NCBI GenBank assembly: GCA_036768485.1
Contig: JAVLUZ010000142.1
Location: 3,347,848 to 3,411,847, forward strand
Direction of reading: 5' to 3'
DNA: 64,000 nt
Source: Mermis nigrescens
Taxonomy: Eukaryota > Nematoda > Enoplea > Mermithida > Mermithidae
This document shows positions 41,912-52,373 of the stretch, one piece after another. The notes under the pieces were generated by a model. It made no database searches, was not told the origin of the DNA, and worked only from the letters and a program-made list of their open reading frames with translations. Numbering within the stretch: position 1 is the first letter of the stretch; each line of letters begins with the position of its first letter. A program made the translations under genes and the position numbers.

Positions 41912-43227
41912 CCAATCAAATGTTGCGATATCTGGCATTGGATCCCATCATATCCCTCGATGTTTACATACTCATCGACCTGTATTCGCCAAACTTGGGA
42001 AAAATTTCTCCTAAAGTGGTGCCTGCAGGTTTCACCTTCGTAGGCGATGAGTTGGCCATCCAAACAGCGCCACCGAAGGAACCGCTGTACATCAAACTTT
42101 CCAAAATCCCGCCAAACTTGCACAAATGCAAGCGTGCCAAGCGTAGAAATTACCGCCGTACTGAACCTGAGTCGGACGGCGAAGATCCTACTATGATTGT
42201 GTTGGATGTCGACGATCCTGATCCGTTCGAAACTCCAACGCAACGAGAGATTTTCGACCAGATCTTGCAAACGTTACCCCCGGCGGCCACCCCACCGCCT
42301 GATGTGGAAATGCAAGCCCCAGCTGTCGAAACTGTGGCAGCTACGGCTGTGACCAGCATACCGCTGGATCAGCCTATGGATACCCAAAGTGCGCCTTCTG
42401 TTTCACAAGCGGCGACAACGTCTAGTATCCCAGTCTTGACTCCTAAAGCCCGTATTGTTCCGGCAAAGCCACAATACACTAGTTTGGCCCCGCACGAAGT
42501 CTCGAGCATTATGGCATCCATGGCTTTCCCATTCTCGGTAGCTAAACCTTTACCACCAAGTCGAATTCCGCGCAAATCGCAACCTACTGCGACTACGTTG
42601 CGCCAACCATCGCCGGTCCAACAAGCACCGCCGGTCGAACAGGCGCTGCCTACCCAAAGAGATGAAGAACAGCGTCGTTCTGTTGCATTCATGGCGCACT
42701 TTCATGAGTTCATGGATGAATTGCGTCGAATGCGCCCATCCTGTGTCACCCCCGAAAATTTGCACAATTTTCGTGAATGGCTTGGCACCAACGATGGCAA
42801 TGCGATCTTCCAGCATTTGGTCGACGACACGCAAATTTACTTCAACTCGCTCTACGCGACATATTTGCGTTTTGCCAAACTTCCAAATACCCCCGATCGC
42901 CCGATGATTTCAGCTAATGTTCCCACGGAAGAAGAAGAGCAGGAACGCCAACTAAACGCGGTTGCTCCCCATTTTATTACGCAACCTAGCGTTTTTCACA
43001 GGTTGTTTTACCCGGACCCCTTGTTCAACCGAAATCGCTTGTTCATAACGACGGGTTATATGCTATATGAAGTTAGCATTCCTTTTTTGCTGAATCATCC
43101 CCATCTCATAACCCCGGCTGAAATGGTGGAACGTAGCGGATACACGTTACCCATCGAACTTTTCCCACATCGCATTATTCCGGAGCCTGATCACACGGCC
43201 CCCTTTGCATCACCCTTCGCCAAATGA
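41854..43227 (+). CDS. ORF-A, unknown 457-residue protein of an LTR-type element
   Basis: A long ORF in a region clearly richer in GC than the neighbouring repeats. Residues 1-90 are mixed and fold-like; 91-102 is a basic patch (KCKRAKRRNYRR); 105-125 is acidic (ESDGEDP...DVDDPDP); 140-270 is low-complexity Pro/Ala/Thr/Gln; 275-350 looks helical (MAHFHEFMDELRRMRP...); the end is hydrophobic-aromatic. No signal peptide, protease, RT or zinc knuckle is visible. The ATG is the first in frame after a TAG at about 41809. Its TGA overlaps the next ATG (ATGA, 43224-43227). The layout suggests a structural protein of a retroelement or a virus-like element; this is inference only. Confidence 0.75.
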   Translation: METDPLAVTRIGQAWNMPLTNQMLRYLALDPIISLDVYILIDLYSPNLGKISPKVVPAGFTFVGDELAIQTAPPKEPLYIKLSKIPPNLHKCKRAKRRNYRRTEPESDGEDPTMIVLDVDDPDPFETPTQREIFDQILQTLPPAATPPPDVEMQAPAVETVAATAVTSIPLDQPMDTQSAPSVSQAATTSSIPVLTPKARIVPAKPQYTSLAPHEVSSIMASMAFPFSVAKPLPPSRIPRKSQPTATTLRQPSPVQQAPPVEQALPTQRDEEQRRSVAFMAHFHEFMDELRRMRPSCVTPENLHNFREWLGTNDGNAIFQHLVDDTQIYFNSLYATYLRFAKLPNTPDRPMISANVPTEEEEQERQLNAVAPHFITQPSVFHRLFYPDPLFNRNRLFITTGYMLYEVSIPFLLNHPHLITPAEMVERSGYTLPIELFPHRIIPEPDHTAPFASPFAK

Positions 43228-44576
43228 TCGACGTGTTCGAAGCGTTCAAAGACTTTGAACGCGAATACAACTCGACATTTATTCGCGAACCCATTTTTGC
43301 TACCCCGCAAGTGATGCGAGCCACTTCGCTCATGCGATTTATGGATCAACGATTTTTCACCTTTGCAGCCTGGTACGGCGATCCCGGAATCGCCTGGCGT
43401 ATGTGTGAACAAATCCGACGTTTAATGCTTGCGGCATTCCGAGGCCCCACCTATACGGAATTTCCGACAGAGGCATTTCCGGAATTTCCGGAGTTAGCTG
43501 AGGAAATTACCGATCCCGTCGCCCTACATCGCGATATCAAGCGAATTCGTGAAGCGACGGACCCGGAACTAACTGTCCCAGCCCAGTTCGGCCGTCACAA
43601 ATCCCGCCAGCATTCCTCTTATTATTTGCGCAAAACGTTGCCCCACGAACTGCAACGAATACGTCGACAAGCCCAACACAGCGAATCCCAGAAACGTCTT
43701 GCTCCTTCGCAAGGCCCGATCGGACCTCGTGCGAAGATGAGGCGCAACGTTCGTGACCTATCTCTGCAATCCCAAATTAATACCCGCCGAGATCGCATGA
43801 CCACTGAAAAAGCCGAACGCGAAACGGACCCTATGCCCCCACCGCCGCGCGTCAATGTCGCGCGTCGTCCCGGCTCACTGGTCGTTTCATCTGACGTTCG
43901 TCGGGTCGATCAAAACCTTTATCTTGAACGTTTGCGAGCCTACCATGAGGCCATCCCTCGTCTACGAGCAAGTCGTCGAGACCGAAAAAAGCTTGAGCAT
44001 ACCCAAAGAGCCTACCTGGCAAATGATCGCAGAAAGGAAAGACGTGAGACCCAGGCGATGGCCAACCGACGACCGTCGGAGTCATCAAGGGCTCATCCGA
44101 AACCCCATACCTCTCCTTCCCATCCTAGGCGCCCTGAGTCCCAGACCCAGAAGCACAAGCCTTCATCGAGCAAACCGTCGCATACGCAGGCAACCCATCG
44201 CCCGCATCAGCTCCAGCCAATACCATCTTTGTTGGATTTGCCGTTTAACTCGAACGATGGTTTTGGAGGATTCACGCGCCCAGCTTCTCCGGTGCGTTCG
44301 ACTGATGGTTTTGGAGGTTTCCGTCGCCCATCTCCACCGCGACAACCGCGTATCTATTATGGTTTCGGTTCACCATCGGACGATTCCGTGCCATATGACC
44401 AACATCGCCATCTTCGCGAACGAATGCAGCCGCGTTCTAGCACAACCAGCACTGAGCGTTCGTCATCGCGTCGCGATTCCGATTATCGTGACACTAGCGA
44501 TTTTTCGCAACGTCGATCGGATCGCCGACCACGTTTTTTCCCAACTACGAAGCCCGATTATAAACGTCGCCATTGA
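43224..44576 (+). CDS. ORF-B, unknown basic 450-residue protein of an LTR-type element
   Basis: Starts inside the ORF-A stop codon (ATGA). Residues 1-100 are mixed alpha-like (FEAFKDFEREYNSTF...); from about 130 it becomes strongly Arg/Lys/Ser/Pro-rich; around 345-380 a motif DGFGGFxRPxSP occurs twice and a related YGFGSPS follows; the last 60 residues are RS-rich (ERSSSRRDSDYRD, QRRSDRRPRFF). Such a tail is suited to RNA binding, as in nucleocapsid-like or SR-type proteins. No zinc knuckle. The 4-nt overlap argues for coupled translation with ORF-A. A minus-frame or alternate-frame ORF (43855-44742) is a shadow of its codon bias. Confidence 0.75.
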   Translation: MIDVFEAFKDFEREYNSTFIREPIFATPQVMRATSLMRFMDQRFFTFAAWYGDPGIAWRMCEQIRRLMLAAFRGPTYTEFPTEAFPEFPELAEEITDPVALHRDIKRIREATDPELTVPAQFGRHKSRQHSSYYLRKTLPHELQRIRRQAQHSESQKRLAPSQGPIGPRAKMRRNVRDLSLQSQINTRRDRMTTEKAERETDPMPPPPRVNVARRPGSLVVSSDVRRVDQNLYLERLRAYHEAIPRLRASRRDRKKLEHTQRAYLANDRRKERRETQAMANRRPSESSRAHPKPHTSPSHPRRPESQTQKHKPSSSKPSHTQATHRPHQLQPIPSLLDLPFNSNDGFGGFTRPASPVRSTDGFGGFRRPSPPRQPRIYYGFGSPSDDSVPYDQHRHLRERMQPRSSTTSTERSSSRRDSDYRDTSDFSQRRSDRRPRFFPTTKPDYKRRH

Positions 44577-45083
44577 TTTTTCTTGGCTTATAGAACTGAA
44601 CTCTGCGATCGATGCCGGAGCGGCCAGCAGTTTTGCGTCAATTTTATCGTGCCTTATCGTAAAATCTTGTTTTTCTTCTCATTGTTTTTTGTGCCTTAAC
44701 ATTCCTCGTGTTTTAATCTCGTCATTTTATCTCGTCTTATAATCTCGTTGATTGGTATCTCGTTTTAATTCCATTTTTGCTCACATATTTTCGGCCTTAT
44801 CTAAAATTTTATCTAAAAACTACTTAAATTTTATCTTTTATCTTTCAGCTTCCGTTCTCAACACTACTTGACAGAGGCTCAGTCATGGCTTCAGCCGCCA
44901 TACTTTTCATTCAAATTTTTATTCCCCCTATCCACAGGGAATGGGCCCAAAAATTCTATTTGACTTCGAAATGTCAAGTTGACATCCGTCAACAATTTTT
45001 ACTCAATTTTTGGTCATTTTTCTCTTTCCTCCAATTAAAAAATTCGGCTCGTGATCCGAATTTTTTCCCGGTGAGGGGAGGAG
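44577..45083 (+). other. 3' untranslated part of the LTR-type element, with purine tract
   Basis: After the ORF-B stop comes a T-rich segment with repeated ATCTCGT and TTTTATCT words, then AAAAAATTCGGCTCGTGATC and a purine run GTGAGGGGAGGAG (45071-45083) placed directly before TG. A polypurine tract next to the LTR is where plus-strand DNA synthesis starts in LTR retrotransposons. Confidence 0.6.
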
Positions 45084-45818
45084 TGTAGATGGTGTATCTA
45101 CACGCGTTTCGCGTTATCGAGCGGAACGCCGTTGACCGCATCGTTTTTGGCCCAATATTCGCCTAATTATCTTTCCCGGCGTTTCCAGCCGAAGGAGGCG
45201 AACTTTCGCTATTTAACCACCCACCTTTAGCCATGGCGCTTGGACGCGAAAGTCCCTACGCGCCCATTGGTCCATTGGCAAATCACGTACATACCCGTGA
45301 GGTATGCTATGTGAGCCATCTTGTGGATATTACTATACGACCCCTTCTTTTATCATTAAAAACATAGGCGACATGACCGCTAATCAGGTTAAGCCTGTGT
45401 TGAGATCGGAACGCCCCTTGACTCCGCCTACGTGCGAATCTTTTTCGTTATAAGCATATTATTGATTTGAAGATATACTGTAATTAATTTAGTAGAGGAA
45501 ATCATTATAAGATTCTCTTGGCCGTTTTCGACGCTTGTATAGCAGCGCTCGTCTTTTTGTTTTATTCCTTTCTTTTCGTCGTATCCAGCCGTTCAATTTT
45601 GTTGTTTTTTCTTGTACATAAACGTAGCATTATTACCTGCCTTGAAGTGCATTATACTGCAGGCAGAAGGAACGGTTTGGACGGCCCGGCTTTTCGACGA
45701 TTTCATAAAATATTTTATTTCGTCGTAAAATTCAAGGTGATCACATTTTACTATTTTTCGTCTTTTCTAGAAAGAATCTATTCAAGTTTCGGAACCAAAA
45801 ATCATAAGAGTTATTACA
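45084..45818 (+). repeat. probable 3' LTR (right border tentative)
   Basis: Begins TG immediately after the purine tract. The first 19 bases form a hairpin, TGTAGAT-GGTGT-ATCTACA. A TATA-like CTATTTAA is at 45209-45217 and ATTAAA at 45355-45360, in promoter then poly(A) order. The GC-rich signature fades after about 45500. A terminal ...TTATTACA at 45811-45818 is one possible end, but without the 5' LTR, which would lie beyond the gap, it cannot be fixed. Confidence 0.5.
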
Positions 45819-47133
45819 TAATTTTTACGTAAAATGACTGCCCGGGCTAGAGCTCTTAGTTGTTGTATTCAATATGTATTGTGCTATTGGAACCAAAATT
45901 GAAAGTTAAAGAAACGCCATAAGTACACTGGCTATAACATCATTTCAGGCTTTCGCGAATTTCATATTTTAGGTCCTGAATAGGTCAACTGACCTAAGGG
46001 TTAATTTCCGGGGTTGCTTACGTACTGCTGTGTAGGATTGTTAGAGCGTAGGTACCTAATTCTCCCTAGGTACGGACAAATCTAGGTCCGAGGAGTTTTA
46101 GGGTATTAAGTACTTTGAGGGTCAACGGGTGACACCGGGCGTACTGCCTTAACATCCTGACCAGCGCTAAGAGTAGCCAGGTACTTAAGTAATTCCCGAA
46201 GGTAATTATTTGGGTTGTTTGGGTTTGTGTTTGTGGGTTTGGTAACTATAGGGGCGGCATGCTGCCCGTTTAGCTATCGGTACCTACCTTCACAACTCCC
46301 ATCAACCCTTGTAATTTACAATTTTAGTCGGGTTCATTATCCTGATATTACAATCAATATTTATGAAAAAATTAACTTTCCACAATGGTCTGAAGAGGAA
46401 TAAATATTAGAAGTACGCCAATTTACACCACTGTTGAGTGTGAACAAACGCGCCCAACTGACGTATGACATTTGACCGCTGGTACATTTTTAGACTTGTG
46501 ATCCATTCATAACCGGAGAACTTGGTAGAAAATTGAGACAGAAACACATTTAACACACCCCGATTTTGACTTTACATCTCCAGAAAAAAACCAAATATTG
46601 ATATGAATAAATGCAATTAGCTGTGACGTATACCCCTCAGAAAGTACTTCATTTTATTCTATTTAATTTATCCCGACTTCTAAATGGAGAAAGTGGCCCA
46701 CTAAAACAGGGAAGAGAACGTATTTTTTCATCATCCACCACATTGTAAACTTTAAAGATCTGAATCTTACTCCCCATTAAGTGTAAAGGAATTCGGTCTA
46801 GGCCATTTTGCAGCCTTTGAATCGCAGTACGTTTTTGTGTGCAAAACTTCTGCCAGGCGGGCTCTACAATGAATTTTTGGCCGGACAGTCTCCCTGCACG
46901 ATTGTTCATTGGAACCATTTAATTTAAAGCGGTTTTAGTTGGGGTACTCAATGTGGTACCTGATAGCTACCCACCATGCTCGATTTTAATTTGCCTTTGA
47001 TTTTAGGCGATTGATTGGAGAACCCGCCTGGCTTTGGGCAATTCCTTTGCACCTACTTGTAGCTATGCCTTGCCGTTCTTGCTGTTCGAACCCTCCACGT
47101 TTCGTTACACTTTTCACATGTATGGTCTAGATC
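45819..47133. other. non-coding DNA including a TTTACAC-family block
   Basis: 45,960-46,230 has several GGTACCTA/TAGGTACC words and no gene. 46480-46800 is collinear with 23640-23980 (GGTACATTTTTAGACTTGTG, then AACACATTTAACAC, then TATCCCGACTTCTAAATGG) and is a second copy of that repeat. Short frames here are unsupported. Confidence 0.5.
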
Positions 47134-47344
47134 ATACCAGGGCAAGGGGGATTTCGGAGGTATGCACCCCAGAATTCAATTTTTGAAATTTTTTTCGTTT
47201 TTTCGCAATGTTTTGATGCCAATGGATAGTGCTCGACGAGAAACGTTGAAAAATGGTGTTTTTCGCCATACCACAATTTTTAAGGTCATTCTTTAACCTT
47301 TGAAAAATCTTGCAACCCCAGAACTTTGGTTCCGGCCACCTATG
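47134..47344 (+). mobile_element. MITE family F1, shorter decayed copy
   Basis: Starts CATACCAGGGCAAGGGG and ends CGGCCACCTATG, with the F1 core GCCAATGGATAGTGCTCGA. Flanks GTCTAGAT (47126-47133) and GTCAAGAC (47345-47352) match at 6 of 8. One CCCCAGAA block is deleted. Confidence 0.75.
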
Positions 47345-47949
47345 GTCAAGACCCCTCCAAACCCTCCCCCACGTGCACGTCTGCTCGAAAGTATCAGTAC
47401 AAAATAGCTTTTACTTCAAAGCGCTTGAAATTCAATATGGAATAAAAGCACAAGCTAAAGAAACTGATCGAATTAGAAGACACTTGTGGTTGAAACGGAT
47501 TGTAAATCTAATCTTCTTAACATTTTTTGAAAAGAGGTCAGATTTCCTGAATGGGGAAACTTGTACTATTATTGAAGATGCACATTTAATTCTAAAAACA
47601 GCTTTACCTAGCCCTAAAATGGGATCGGATCGGAAATACGACCTCAAATATACATACGGTAGGAATATTTGTCGACATGTACACACATACAAGTATACCT
47701 ATGTAAATAACACTTCATTTGTTAAATTGTTTAGTCAAACATTGTAATCGATGCGCTGTGGAATTTGAATCTGAAGCTAGCTTCTTAAGATCTTCTAAAA
47801 ATTCACGTCTTGCGTTTCCATTGACTACGGTCAGCTGAGTTTGCAAAAAAACAGCGCCCTGTTTTACACAAATCACATAATAATAACAGAAAGTCATCTA
47901 TATGAAAAAATAATAGAATAAATTTAAAAACATAAAAAATAAAACAAAA

Positions 47950-47984
<35 letters not shown>

Positions 47985-49110
47985 AAGGTAAATAAATTAG
48001 GCATGCTGTTAGTATAAAAGAAACAAAAAGACGCGAGAAATAGTATATACACAAGTACATAAAAAGCACACAAAATTATATTATGAGAAATTACGGGTTT
48101 TACGAGGTGCAAGAGTTCAAGTGAAACGAGAGAAGTAAGCAGGAGTTATACAGAATAAATACACAAAAAAACGTGAAAAATATAAACAGGCGAGGTCATC
48201 AGAGAGGAACTAGGTTGCTACAGTTTCGTGCCTTTAATCCTCTGACTGTCACTGCAACCTAGCGGCACCAGTCTAGGCGGCTAGACTGCCTCTCATCGTT
48301 GAAAAAAAAATAAAAATAAAAAAATAATAAAAAATAATAAAAAATAAATAAATAAATAATAAAATAAAAATAAAAAAGGGAAAAATTAATTAATTGAATA
48401 AAGAAATAAACGAATTAACATTATAGATACTATAAATATTATGATATATAAAAAAGAAACATTAATAGAGAATATATAAATAATTAAAAAATAAATGGAA
48501 TAATAAATAATAAAACAATTGTAAACCTACACGTGAAATACTGCCGTAACTGGCCTGTTCAATCACGTGAGGAAACACAATGAGTAAATAGATAGCGAGA
48601 GCAGGACAGGAATAGAAAATCTACATCGATGTGCCCGAATACTATGAATACTATAATAATAGTAATAACATCAATAATAAAAAGAATATTCTAAAAGAAA
48701 GAAAATAAATAAAAATCATTGTAAACCTACACATGAAATACTGCCGTACCTGGCCTGTTCAATCATGTGAGGAAATACAATGAGTAAACAAAAAGCGAGA
48801 GCTAAGGCGGAAAAAATAAAAATGTGGGATTGACGTGGGAACATGCCGACGCAACTACATACTCATATGATTAGCGTACTCTAATGAAAACCGAAGCTAC
48901 TTACTAATACGGATGTAGTTATGAAGCGCGTCTGGGAATGTGACGGGAGGCGCAGTGCAAACGCGAAGAAAAAATTCAAAATGTCGTTATTGGAAAATTT
49001 AAAGTATTGTTGACGTATAATTTTAACATATTGGCTTTGCTTACAGTTTGGTGAAGCTACTTATTCATGCGCATAATGCTGGAAGCAGCGTCCTAACAGC
49101 GATGATAAAA
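47345..49110. repeat. AT-rich DNA with microsatellite and direct repeats
   Basis: A 145-codon plus frame at 47310-47747 has no recognised motif. An (AAAT)n microsatellite lies at 47948-47984 and AAAT-rich sequence at 48300-48380. An 88-bp direct repeat (TTGTAAACCTACAC..GAAATACTGCCG, then CCTGTTCAATCA.GTGAGGAAA) occurs at 48518-48605 and 48717-48805. 48890-49105 is a degenerate duplicate of the 3' end of the Penelope-like ORF. Confidence 0.5.
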
Positions 49111-50238
49111 TCAAAACGGTCTTAAACAGTTTTGAATATAAGAATGTGCTGGAAAATCAGAAAGGTCGCTGTTGAAAAATTTTAAGTATTTTTGGCGCAT
49201 GATTTTAACATTATAGCCCTGTTTTTGCAATTTGAGTGACAGATGATTCACGCGCGCTTTGAAAAATTCTTCTTTAGAGCAAAGACGCGCAAAACGATGG
49301 AGCTGACTTACAAAAACGGCATATAAAAGATTTTTAGGTACGTTAGAGTCTGAAAAAGGGAAATTAACAATAGGAAATCGAAATTGTTCCCTTTTATCAA
49401 AAATCGTGTAAGAAATCGGTGTAGAAAGATTAATTTCGACGTCTAAATAACTAACTTTTTGAGCAGAAAAAGTTTCCGTGACATTTAATGATTTTGGGTA
49501 AATCTCTTTGATGTAATCACGAAAATCTGAAATATTTATAGCTGCGATGTCATCAATGTAACGAGTTACGTTATTGAAACAATAAGCAGAGTCATTATTT
49601 TTAGACGATGATAGGAATTTATATTCGCAGTAGAAAAGGAAAAGATCCGCCAAAAGTGGAGAATAATTAGATCCCATTGGGATGCCAATTTTTTGATGAA
49701 AGATTTTACTTCCAAAATTAACGAATGAATTTTGGATCAAAAATTTAAGACTTTTTGTAAAAGTGTCAAAGTCAAAAGTGAAATAAGACTTTTTGTCCGA
49801 GGGAGAAGAACTCCAGTATGATTTGAAACCGTAAGTACATAAAAATTTATTCTTTTCAAAGGGTTTCTCCAGGAAATCAAAAGAAGTGGAAATAAGTTCA
49901 TTTTGCGGAAGAGATGTGTAAAGAGTTGAAAAATCGAATGTATTAATCGATTTAATCTTTTTAATTGATTCTAATTTCTTAACGAAAGAAAATGAATTAT
50001 TGATAGACCAAAATCTGTTAATTCGAGAATTTCTAAAAATGGCTTTACAATAGTTCTCCCAGAAACGACGGACTAATTTGAGGCCTTCAGTAACTAGCGA
50101 CGATATGAAAGTAGTAGAACAATTTTTAGCCGAAGTAATAAACCTGGATTTATAGGGAATTTTGTGTAGTTTTGGAATCCAATACATAAAAGGTAGTTTT
50201 TTGTTGAGGTAATGTAGGTATATAGGAACGTAACACAT
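49111..50238 (-). pseudogene. Penelope-like reverse transcriptase, truncated
   Basis: A 375-codon minus-strand frame with RT motifs: YWIPKLHKIPYKSRFI (19-34), FDFSTLYTS (101-109, catalytic Asp), IGIPMGSNYSPLLADLFLFY (184-203), RYIDDI (226-231, catalytic YIDD) and SYLDVEI (263-269), then the block from AVFVSQLHRFARLCS onward. These motifs and spacing are those of Penelope-type RTs rather than LINE or LTR RTs; the exact lineage is uncertain. No GIY-YIG endonuclease follows; instead the 3' end is imperfectly duplicated at 48890-49105. The N-terminal part is missing: the frame is stopped just upstream by an F1 insertion at 50271. The core is intact but the element is not functional. Confidence 0.7.
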
Positions 50239-50270
50239 GCATGCAGGAGATTCAAGGGTAGACTAGACAT

Positions 50271-50730
50271 CATAGGTAGGCAGCACCAAAATTCTGGGGG
50301 GTGTGCATTTTTCAAAGGTCAAAAATAGTCTTAAACATGTGATATGAATAGGTGGGCGGCACCAAAGTTCTGGGGGTGCAAGATTTTTTCAAAGGTAAAA
50401 AATGGCCTTAAAAATGGTGGTATGGTAAAAAAACACCATTTTCAACGTTTCTCATCGAGCACTATCCATTGTCATCAAAAAATTGCGAAAAAATCCAAGA
50501 ATTTGATTCTGGGGGTATTTTGGTTTTCGGGGGTGCATACCCCAAACCCCACTATGCCCAGGTATAGTGGAATGGCGAAAAAACACCATTTTTGAAGTTT
50601 CTCGTCGAGCACTATCCATTGGTATCGAAAAATGGCGAAAAAACAAAAATTCTGAAAAATTGATTTCAGTGGGGTATCTTGATTTCTGGGAAGTGCATAC
50701 CCTTCAACCTCCCCACCACGCCCACGTGTG
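50271..50730 (-). mobile_element. MITE family F1, multiple nested copies with perfect TSD
   Basis: Outer ends CATAGGTAGGCAGC and ...CACGCCCACGTGTG lie between identical CTAGACAT repeats (50263-50270, 50731-50738). Inside, the F1 core is present two to three times (starts near 50349 and 50565), so copies inserted into, or recombined with, one another. The insertion truncates the Penelope-like ORF. Confidence 0.8.
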
Positions 50731-50738
50731 CTAGACAT

Positions 50739-50975
50739 GTAAGGGGGAGTTTGGAGATCTAAAAGCCCTAGAATGGGAAAATGGGAAATGTTCAGCGAAA
50801 AATTGGGCAAAATGAAGGCTAAAAATAAACAAAAGTGGCAAGTTTTTTTCAAAGATGTTTGAAATTGACCAGAAACTGAATACGAAGACGCTATTTTAGT
50901 ATTTAAACCAGTTCCTGACGTCATTTTAGCTTAAAAAAGACCCCCAGACCGACTCACTCCCCCATTAGGCCATAC
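50739..50975. mobile_element. unclassified G/C-run repeat, possibly a MITE
   Basis: Starts CATGTAAGGGGGAGTTTGG and ends near ATTAGGCCATACTGTGCATC, in the general style of F2/F4 (outer G- and C-rich ends, AAAATTGGGCAAAATG interior). No TSD could be assigned beyond the CTAGACAT shared with the F1 element. Confidence 0.4.
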
Positions 50976-51503
50976 TGTGCATCTACGATCAAAAATGGAC
51001 CCCAAAGGAGACAAAAAGAAAAATCTTCTAAGGAAAATGGCAGAATGAAAGCCAAAACTGCATGAAAATCAAATTTTTAAGGTAGTATTTACGCTATTTT
51101 GGCATTTTTGCTAGAGATGGGTCAGACAACATCAATTCCCTTGAGCTAGAAAACACAAAGAAATTCCTGAAATTAAGATAAAATCAATATCTTTATCAAA
51201 TTATGCAAGATAATATTTACTTATTTTATAGGCAAAATCACGTTGAGGAGACTACCGATATTTGAGCGAACATAGCAAAAATTTGACATTTCTGAAAATT
51301 TTAGCGTAATGAACGTTATTTGTTGCAAAAAATACGCAAGTTTAATCGACCTTTTATATTTTTTTATACTTATTATATTTATTGTATTTATTCATATCCA
51401 TTTTTTATTTTGTTCTAATTTTTTATTAATTAATTTATTTATTTTTTATTTATTTTTTTCTTATATTTTTATTTTTCAATTTAGAATGCTAACGGCTCGC
51501 TAC

Positions 51504-51766
51504 CATACGTGGGCAGCAAGAAAATTCTGGGGGGGGGGTGTGCAAGATTTTTTTGAAGGTCGAAAAATGGCCTTAAAAATGGTGGTATGGCAATGAAAAC
51601 ACCATTTTTTGACGTTTCTCATCGAGCAATATCCATTGGCATCAAAAAATTGCGAAAAAAACAAAAAAAAAATTTCAAAAATTGAATTCTGGGGGGGTAT
51701 TTTGATTTCTGGGGGGGGGTATTTTGGTTTCTGGGGGAGTGCATACCCCCCAAACCCCCAGGTGTG
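51504..51766 (-). mobile_element. MITE family F1 with perfect TSD
   Basis: 263 bp, CATACGTGGGCAGC to ACCCCCAGGTGTG, between identical CTCGCTAC repeats (51496-51503, 51767-51774). All F1 landmarks present, inverted relative to the 15566 copy. Confidence 0.9.
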
Positions 51767-51774
51767 CTCGCTAC

Positions 51775-52373
51775 AGTATCTGTCAAAATTGTTTTATCCA
51801 TCGACGTATACTACATAAGCAGTAACTGAACTGCACGCTTGGTTATAAACTATAGCTCGGATTTTGCGGAAAAGAAAAATGACATTTTATGTGGAAGATT
51901 ACGTGGAAAAATGGCGTTTAACCTGCAGGATTCAATGAAAAAATTTGGCATTTTCAAACAAATATGTGCAAAATTTTAATATGCATGTCTGCAAACCGAA
52001 CTGAAAACCAATTTCTTATTTTTTGAATAGTTTGCTGATAAACTTGCTAAAACAATTCTTCCGCAACGTACTTTCATATGGAATTCCTTTTTTGTGTTTA
52101 TACTTTCTCAAAAATTTTTCAAAGGCTTTAAATTTATTTTGTACTGGTACGCCTGACAGGGTAGCGCAAGGTCAAATAAATTTCAAGTCTTTGTAGTCCT
52201 AGACTGTTTACTGTTCCCTGCTTGAATCACTTTCTTATTTAATTTAATCGTATGAAGCTGAGATTTTATGTTATACTCGTACATAACCGGCTGCTTTTGA
52301 TGACTAAATTACTAAATTACAAATTTCAGACCCATCCAGTGACTATAAAATCAGTTTTATATTGCCTTGCAAT
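51775..52373. other. AT-rich DNA, nothing recognised
   Basis: No coding block, transposon terminus or RNA gene could be supported in this stretch. Confidence 0.4.

Noticed and set aside
41758..42692. Minus-strand ORFs of 107-170 codons
   Set aside because: Antisense shadows of ORF-A in GC-rich sequence with few stops.
43855..44742. 295-codon plus-strand ORF
   Set aside because: Overlaps ORF-B in another frame, begins inside it and has repeat-like Arg/Ser/Ile composition; explained by ORF-B codon bias.
47310..47747. 145-codon plus-strand ORF
   Set aside because: No recognised motif, starts within an F1 MITE end, and composition matches the AT-rich background.
47948..47984. (AAAT)n run as an origin or regulatory element
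   Set aside because: Simple microsatellite; nothing else supports a function.
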